In this document: positions 7,215-10,852 of the stretch, piece after piece
Position numbering within the stretch: the first letter of the stretch is position 1
Layout of the letters: each line of letters begins with the position of its first letter
From: Phycisphaerae bacterium
GTDB lineage: Bacteria; Planctomycetota; Phycisphaerae; UBA1845; Fen-1342
Assembly (NCBI GenBank): GCA_020058145.1
Contig: JAGVEP010000361.1
Span: forward strand, 1 to 10,852
Direction of reading: 5' to 3'
DNA: 10,852 nt
The notes under the pieces: model-generated
Databases searched by the model: none
Told to the model about the DNA's origin: nothing
Seen by the model: the letters and a program-made list of their open reading frames with translations, nothing else
Translations under genes and position numbers: made by a program

Positions 7215-7304
7215 AGTAGCGAGTGGCGAGTAGCGCGTAGCGAGTTCTGAATACACCCGCTGGCCTCGCAACTCGCTACGCGCTATTCGTGACTCGCTAC
7301 TCGC
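7215..7304. repeat. Inverted arrays of 7-nt repeats forming a long hairpin between flhB and flhA
   Basis: The 105-base spacer from the flhB stop to the flhA ATG is nearly all repeat. On the plus strand 7217-7244 reads as four heptamers: TAGCGAG, TGGCGAG, TAGCGCG, TAGCGAG. From 7263 to 7304 six related heptamers run in the opposite sense (GCCTCGC, AACTCGC, TACGCGC, TATTCGT, GACTCGC, TACTCGC). Arms 7215-7246 and 7270-7301 pair at 29 of 32 positions around a 23-base loop, so the transcript would fold into a strong stem ending just upstream of the flhA ribosome-binding site. Similar-length heptamer arrays (STRR) are known from cyanobacteria; relationship here is not shown. Confidence 0.8.
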
Positions 7305-7309
7305 GCTTC

Positions 7310-8371
7310 TCATCCGGCTGCTCGTCCGGAAAGCTGGTACACATACGCCAACACCTCCGCCACCGCTCGATAGAACGCCGGCGGAACTTCCTGTCCGACC
7401 TCGACACCCGCGTACAGCGCCCGCGCCAGCGGCGGACGCTGCAGCAGCGGCACGCGGAACTGCACAGCGACCTGGCGAATACGGGCGGCCAGGAAATCCT
7501 TGCCCTTGGCGACGACGCGCGGAGCGGTCATGCTCTTGTCGTCATATTTGAGCGCGACGGCGTACTCGGTCGGGTTTGTGACCACGACGTCGGCCTGCGG
7601 AACCGCGCTGTTGACCCGCTGCAGCGCCAGCCGGGCCTGGAGTTGGCGACGGTGCTGCTTAATCAACGGATCGCCCTCCATCTTCTTCAACTCGTCACGC
7701 ACTTCCTGCTTGGTCATGCGGAGCTGCCGTTCGAGCTTCCAGCGCTGTAGGAGATAGTCGATCAAGCCCAGGACGAGCAGCGCCAGCCCGACCCGCAGCG
7801 CCAGGTCGTAGAGTACGCCGCTGCCCAGGTGAAAAATGCTGCGGCTATCCAGCGCGCCGGTGCCGAGTAGCGGCCCGATGCGGCCCACGATGGTGAAGTA
7901 AGCGATGGCCGTCACGATCGCGACCTTCAGCAGTCCGATCGCCAGGCGGCTGAGGGCGTCGCTCGAAAAAACGCGCCGAAAACCAGCCACGGGATCCAGG
8001 CGCTCGGGCTTCAGGCTGAGCTTCTTCCAGGTCAACACCAGCCCAGACTGGGCCGCGGCACCGGCGACCGTGGCGAGCAGCACGAGCGCCACGAAGGGCA
8101 GCAGAATCTCGACGGTGGCGCGGCCGGCGCGCAAGATCCACGGCAGGAGTTCCGCCGTATCGACCCGCGGCGCTTCGCCCAGCGCGACGGTGAGGCTGAG
8201 CATCGTGCTGACCATTTGCGGCCCGAGCGCTTTGAGCAGCAGCAGCGCGGCGAGCAGCGCAACGGCCGCGGTCAGATCGACGCTGCGCGCAATCTGGCCC
8301 TCCTCGCGGGCCTCCTCGCGGCGGCGTACCGTCGGTTCTTCGGTCCGGTCGGCTGAGTCGTCGTGAGCCAT
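7310..8371 (-). CDS. flhB: Flagellar export switch protein FlhB
   Basis: This 353-residue inner-membrane protein switches export from rod/hook to filament substrates. The N-terminus, TEEPTVRRREEAREEGQIARS (about 10-30), is the standard FlhB start. Four hydrophobic regions follow (about 33-60, 88-112, 142-172, 183-207), then a linker with DELKKMEGDPLIKQHRR (226-242) and the cytoplasmic autocleavage domain. The cleavage motif is N266-P267-T268-E269 within VVVTNPTEYAVALKY, with Glu replacing the usual His; the Asn-Pro pair is intact. The C-terminus is short and ends in GRAAG. The ATG at 8371 is fixed by the conserved N-terminus, but no Shine-Dalgarno sequence lies in the 15 bases before it, because a palindromic repeat unit ends directly at the start codon. 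Initiation may rely on coupling to fliR, whose stop is 30 bases upstream. Confidence 0.95.
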   Translation of the reverse strand: MAHDDSADRTEEPTVRRREEAREEGQIARSVDLTAAVALLAALLLLKALGPQMVSTMLSLTVALGEAPRVDTAELLPWILRAGRATVEILLPFVALVLLATVAGAAAQSGLVLTWKKLSLKPERLDPVAGFRRVFSSDALSRLAIGLLKVAIVTAIAYFTIVGRIGPLLGTGALDSRSIFHLGSGVLYDLALRVGLALLVLGLIDYLLQRWKLERQLRMTKQEVRDELKKMEGDPLIKQHRRQLQARLALQRVNSAVPQADVVVTNPTEYAVALKYDDKSMTAPRVVAKGKDFLAARIRQVAVQFRVPLLQRPPLARALYAGVEVGQEVPPAFYRAVAEVLAYVYQLSGRAAG

Positions 8372-8431
8372 CTGTAGGGTGGGTACCGCCCACCACGGTG
8401 TCTATTGGGTGGGCAGTGCCCAGCCCACGGT
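8372..8431 (-). repeat. Two tandem copies of a GC-rich palindromic unit across the fliR end and flhB start
   Basis: Read on the minus strand, unit A (8431-8402, 30 nt) and unit B (8399-8372, 28 nt) both start ACCGTGG, contain TGGGC-4N-CCCACCC, and end in AATAG or TACAG. They differ by a 2-base indel and by the loop bases. Each can form a small hairpin (TGGGC...GCCCA in A, GGTGGG...CCCACC in B). Unit A encodes the last residues VGWALPTQ of FliR and its TAG; unit B abuts the flhB ATG. The shape matches REP-like elements that are common in some bacterial genomes; the dispersal is inferred. Confidence 0.75.
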
Positions 8432-9196
8432 GTACTCGTGTATCCAGTCGCACACTTGCTGTAGCGCCCCGAGGAACGCGTCGGCGGCGGTCGGCAGCGA
8501 AACGGCCATCAGCGCGAGTGCCAGTAGCCCTTTGAGCGGGAACCCGACCGCGATGATGTTGAGCTGCGGCATCGTGCGTGAAACAAAACCGAGGGCGAGG
8601 TTGACCAGGAACAGCACGAGCAGGGTGGGTGCCGCCACCCGCAGTGCGACCTCGCCGCTGAGGGCCAGGGCTTGGCACAGGAGTTCGGTGGCACTCGTCG
8701 CACTGTCGTGATAAGCGAGTAGCGGGATCGTCTCAAACGTGTCGAGGCAGGTAGCCACCAGGGCGCGGTGGCCGCCGACGATCAGGTAGATTACCGCCGC
8801 GAACTGGAGGTAAAAAATGCCGACCACGGTTTCCTGCTCGTCGGACGTGGGGTCGACGATTTGCCCGAACGCGATGCCGGACTCCTGCGCGACCAGCAGT
8901 CCGCCGATTTGCAGCCCGACGAAGCTCAGCGCGCTGACCAGCCCCAGCAGCGCGCCGAGCAGAACCTCGCTGCCCAGCGCGCCGGCGATTTCGACGGCGC
9001 TGGCCGGTGCTCCGGCGGGCAGGTTTACCAGCGGTGTCAGCAGGGCGGCCAGCGCGAGGACGAGAATGATCCTGAGGTGGACCGGAATGGAAAGCGCGCC
9101 CAAGAGCGGCTGAAACATAAGTAACCCGCCCACGCGCGCGGCCACGAGCCCGAAGACGGGCAGTTTCAGGTACTGGGCGAGCAGTTCGAAGGGCAT
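8402..9196 (-). CDS. fliR: Flagellar export gate protein FliR
   Basis: This 264-residue, very hydrophobic inner-membrane protein of the FliR/SctT family is part of the helical FliP-FliQ-FliR core of the export gate. Landmarks include ARVGGLLMFQPLLG (20-33), QESGIAFGQIVDPTSDEQ (104-121, matching the family's MDPT region) and RTMPQLNIIAVGFPLKG (207-223), the best conserved segment. Length is normal. The final residues VGWALPTQ and the TAG come from a palindromic repeat unit rather than from family sequence, so the native tail seems to have been replaced or extended. The ATG at 9196 gives the usual N-terminus. The sequence before it is a heptamer repeat array that offers only a weak GAGAG as ribosome-binding site. 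It lies 51 bases after fliQ and 30 bases before flhB. Confidence 0.95.
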   Translation of the reverse strand: MPFELLAQYLKLPVFGLVAARVGGLLMFQPLLGALSIPVHLRIILVLALAALLTPLVNLPAGAPASAVEIAGALGSEVLLGALLGLVSALSFVGLQIGGLLVAQESGIAFGQIVDPTSDEQETVVGIFYLQFAAVIYLIVGGHRALVATCLDTFETIPLLAYHDSATSATELLCQALALSGEVALRVAAPTLLVLFLVNLALGFVSRTMPQLNIIAVGFPLKGLLALALMAVSLPTAADAFLGALQQVCDWIHEYTVGWALPTQ

Positions 9197-9198
9197 TC

Positions 9199-9233
9199 GC
9201 TTGGCTCTCAGCTCTCAGCATTCAGCGTTTAGC
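9199..9233 (-). repeat. Tandem 7-nt repeat array upstream of fliR
   Basis: On the minus strand the fliQ-fliR spacer reads as five consecutive heptamers: GCTAAAC, GCTGAAT, GCTGAGA, GCTGAGA and GCCAAGC, ending two bases before the fliR ATG. Two units are identical and all begin with GC. No hairpin partner is present here, unlike the flhB-flhA spacer. It occupies the place where the fliR ribosome-binding site should be. Confidence 0.65.
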
Positions 9234-9247
9234 TTGCCGCGCCGCGG

Positions 9248-9502
9248 TCAGGTTCCGCCGAACAATTGCTGTGAATACTCGATCATTCGCTGCGCCAGCC
9301 ACGCCGCAAAGAAGACGCCGGTGCCGACCATCGCGACGATCTTCGGCACGATGCTGAGCGTCTGGTCCTGTATCTGCGTGACGGTCTGGACGAGGCTGAT
9401 GACCAGGCCCACGACCAACCCGATGCCCAAGATCGGGCCGGAGATGATCAGCGAGGTCACCAGCGCATCGCGACACAAATCGACAGCCGCCGTTACGTCC
9501 AT
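9248..9502 (-). CDS. fliQ: Flagellar export gate protein FliQ
   Basis: This 84-residue protein has two membrane helices (about 14-38 and 52-72) and belongs to the FliQ/SctS family, four copies of which pack around FliP and FliR in the export gate. The signature QTVTQIQDQTLSIVPKI (39-55) between the helices is the family's conserved loop. Length is normal (family about 85-90). The ATG at 9502 has AGGAG eight bases upstream, the clearest ribosome-binding site in this operon. It starts 38 bases after fliP. Confidence 0.97.
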   Translation of the reverse strand: MDVTAAVDLCRDALVTSLIISGPILGIGLVVGLVISLVQTVTQIQDQTLSIVPKIVAMVGTGVFFAAWLAQRMIEYSQQLFGGT

Positions 9503-9540
9503 CGTGGCGCTCCTAAACCGTCAGCTCTTCCCTGCGGGCC

Positions 9541-10359
9541 TCAGGAAATGCTGGCCATCAGTGACCCGGCCACCAGGTGCCAGCCATCCGCCAGGACGAA
9601 CAGCAGCAGCTTGAACGGCAGCGAGATCAACACCGGTGGCAGCATCATCATGCCCATCGACACCAGTACGGTGGCAATCACCATGTCAATCACCAGGAAC
9701 GGCAGGTAGATGCGAAACCCGAGAATGAACGCGACTTTCAGCTCGCTCAGGATGAACGCCGGCACGAGGGCGGTCATCGGCACGGCGCGTTCCTCCAGCA
9801 CCTCGCCGGCGGGCACCGCGCGCTTCGCCGCGTATTCGTACATCAGGTAGACATCCTGTTCGTTCTCCGCGGCTTTGAGCTGGTCGAACATGAAGCCGCG
9901 CAGCTCCGCTCCGGCGGTGGAAATTGCGTCGAGTTGGCTCAGTTGGTCGTTCAAGTAGGGCTGAATCGCGCGCTGCTGCACGCGCTGCCACGTTGGGGCC
10001 ATCACCAGGATGGTCATGAAGAGCGCCAGGCCGACCAGAATCTGTGAGGGCGGCAATTGTTGCGTCCCCAGGGCCTGGCGCAGCAGCGCCAGCACCACCA
10101 GAATCCGCGTGAAGCAGGTCATCAGCAACAGAATGCCCGGCGCCACCGTCAGCAGCGTCAGCAGGACCAGAATTTGCAGCGAATTGCTCAGCGACTCGCG
10201 GCTGGCAGCTTTCGGCAGCCAATGGCTCACGTCCGGGACGTATACCGGATCGTTGCCGCCGGTCGCGGTCTCGGTGGTCGTGCTGGTGGTGGTCTGCGCG
10301 GCGGCCGGCGCGGCCATGAGCAGCAGAATCAGCATGGAAACGAGGGTGTGACGCCACAT
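9541..10359 (-). CDS. fliP: Flagellar export gate protein FliP
   Basis: This 272-residue inner-membrane protein of the FliP/SctR family is present in five copies in the export gate core. It starts with a cleavable signal peptide (about 1-21, MWRHTLVSMLILLLMAAPAA then AQ), as FliP proteins often do, followed by a Thr-rich periplasmic stretch. Core motifs are TCFTRILVVLALLRQALGTQ (81-100), PPSQILVGLALFMT (103-116), FILSELKVAFILGF (202-215), LPFLVIDMVIATVLVSMGMM (219-238) and LPPVLISLPFKLLLF (240-254). The ATG at 10359 overlaps the fliO stop as TGATG, with a G-rich GGGGG about 7 bases upstream, so translation is coupled to fliO. The frame stays open further upstream but runs out of frame through fliO and lacks homology. 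Confidence 0.97.
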   Translation of the reverse strand: MWRHTLVSMLILLLMAAPAAAQTTTSTTTETATGGNDPVYVPDVSHWLPKAASRESLSNSLQILVLLTLLTVAPGILLLMTCFTRILVVLALLRQALGTQQLPPSQILVGLALFMTILVMAPTWQRVQQRAIQPYLNDQLSQLDAISTAGAELRGFMFDQLKAAENEQDVYLMYEYAAKRAVPAGEVLEERAVPMTALVPAFILSELKVAFILGFRIYLPFLVIDMVIATVLVSMGMMMLPPVLISLPFKLLLFVLADGWHLVAGSLMASIS

Positions 10360-10852
10360 CACGCACCCCCGGTCTTGGCGCGCAGCTTGCTTAGTGTGTC
10401 CGCCAGGCGGTCGCGCAGTGCGGCGAGCTGCTGGTCGTCCGTGGCGTGGGTCGACTGGGGCGGCGCCCGGTCGTCGGGGTAAGCGTGCGCCTCGCGTTCC
10501 AGGCAGCGGGCAAACTCCGCCGTGCTGCTGTCCGGGCGCTGGCGGACGGCCTCGCCCAGCAGGCGGGCGGTAACGTCCGCATCGGTGATCACGTCCAGGG
10601 ACCGAATCGCATCGGCGGTGATGCCCAGCAGCACGAGCCGCGGACCGCAACGCACCAGGCAGAGCGACTGCCGCGCCGAGAGGGCTGTGCGGCTGACGAC
10701 TTCGAGCAGCGCCGGTTGTCGCCCGCGGGTCGTCCACGAGCGTGGTCCGGCACCGAGCATGGCGCGGTAGCCCCAACCCAGCAGCAGGATGAGAGCCACG
10801 ACGCCGGCCAGCGCGGCCGTGGTGCGCACCCATGGGCTCCGCGTCGCGGCGG
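10359..10852 (-). CDS. fliO: Flagellar biosynthesis protein FliO, cut by the right edge
   Basis: The frame is open to the window edge, with 163 residues visible. A single membrane helix (about ALAGVVALILLLGWGYRAML) is followed by a cytoplasmic domain with LLEVVSRTALSARQSLCLVRCGPRLVLLGI, the FliO-family core, then an Asp/Arg-rich region and a C-terminal helix (QLAALRDRLADTLSKLRAK) that could form a coiled coil. FliO is an assembly chaperone for the FliP ring. A GTG at 10829 could start the protein, but the coding frame continues beyond it without a stop (AATRSPW precedes it), and FliO proteins commonly have a periplasmic N-terminal part or signal peptide. The true start is therefore probably outside the window. 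Sequence identity in this family is low, so the call rests on the fliO-fliP order, the single helix and the core segment. Confidence 0.82.
   Translation of the reverse strand, partial: AATRSPWVRTTAALAGVVALILLLGWGYRAMLGAGPRSWTTRGRQPALLEVVSRTALSARQSLCLVRCGPRLVLLGITADAIRSLDVITDADVTARLLGEAVRQRPDSSTAEFARCLEREAHAYPDDRAPPQSTHATDDQQLAALRDRLADTLSKLRAKTGGA

Noticed and set aside
5138..7219. Very long plus-strand open frame (693 codons) opposite flhA
   Set aside because: It is the antisense shadow of flhA in GC-rich DNA; its translation is Asp/Gly/His-rich, low in complexity and matches no fold, while the minus strand encodes an unmistakable FlhA.
8619..8640. GGGTGGGTGCCGCCACCC inside fliR, resembling the repeat at the fliR-flhB junction
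   Set aside because: It encodes conserved FliR residues (VAAPTLL) in frame and lacks the ACCGTGG end, so coincidence is more likely than a repeat copy.
7845..8678. 277-codon minus-strand frame over flhB and fliR
   Set aside because: It is out of frame with both recognised genes and gives an Arg/Pro/Gly-rich product typical of GC-rich shadow frames.
10360..10833. Upstream extension of the FliP reading frame
   Set aside because: It reads fliO out of frame and would bury the FliP signal peptide; the ATG at 10359 overlaps the fliO stop as expected for a coupled pair.
1..10852. CRISPR arrays, tRNA/rRNA genes, transposases, toxin-antitoxin or defence modules
   Set aside because: None seen: no evenly spaced long direct repeats, no cloverleaf-type sequence and no recognisable protein motifs for these systems.

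Overview
This GC-rich, densely coded bacterial window is mostly the downstream part of a flagellar export operon on the minus strand. Read in transcription order from the right edge, it runs fliO (cut by the edge), fliP, fliQ, fliR, flhB, flhA, flhF, a small two-helix membrane protein, the flagellar sigma factor fliA, and a small acidic protein of unknown function. Gene order, the extra small genes beside fliA, and the types of intergenic palindrome suggest a member of the Planctomycetota (Phycisphaerae-like). That placement is an inference from style, not from a marker gene.

Left to right: positions 1-794 hold the C-terminal part of a saccharopine dehydrogenase / lysine 6-dehydrogenase family enzyme (plus strand). 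A 106-base palindromic element (809-914) separates it from a convergent inorganic pyrophosphatase gene, ppa (917-1477, minus). A 120-base divergent spacer with a TATAAT promoter leads into an elongation factor P family gene (1598-2161, plus), which converges on the end of the flagellar operon at 2175. From there to the right edge all genes are on the minus strand.

FliO, FliP, FliQ, FliR, FlhB and FlhA together form the membrane export gate of the flagellar type III secretion apparatus. FlhF is the SRP-like GTPase that sets flagellar position or number. FliA is the sigma factor for late flagellar genes. FlhG (MinD-like), often found between flhF and fliA, is absent. In its place lie about 450 bases with no convincing gene and the small membrane protein.

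The most unusual feature is the spacers. The flhB-flhA gap is a near-perfect 32-bp-arm hairpin built of 7-nt repeats. The fliQ-fliR gap carries a different tandem array of 7-nt repeats. The fliR-flhB junction is two tandem copies of a GC-rich palindromic unit, one of which encodes the last residues and stop of FliR while the other abuts the flhB start codon. I see no CRISPR, tRNA, rRNA, transposase or defence genes, and no clearly new multi-gene system. The points worth following are the repeats, the two small unknown genes, the divergent FlhF and the NPTE motif in FlhB.
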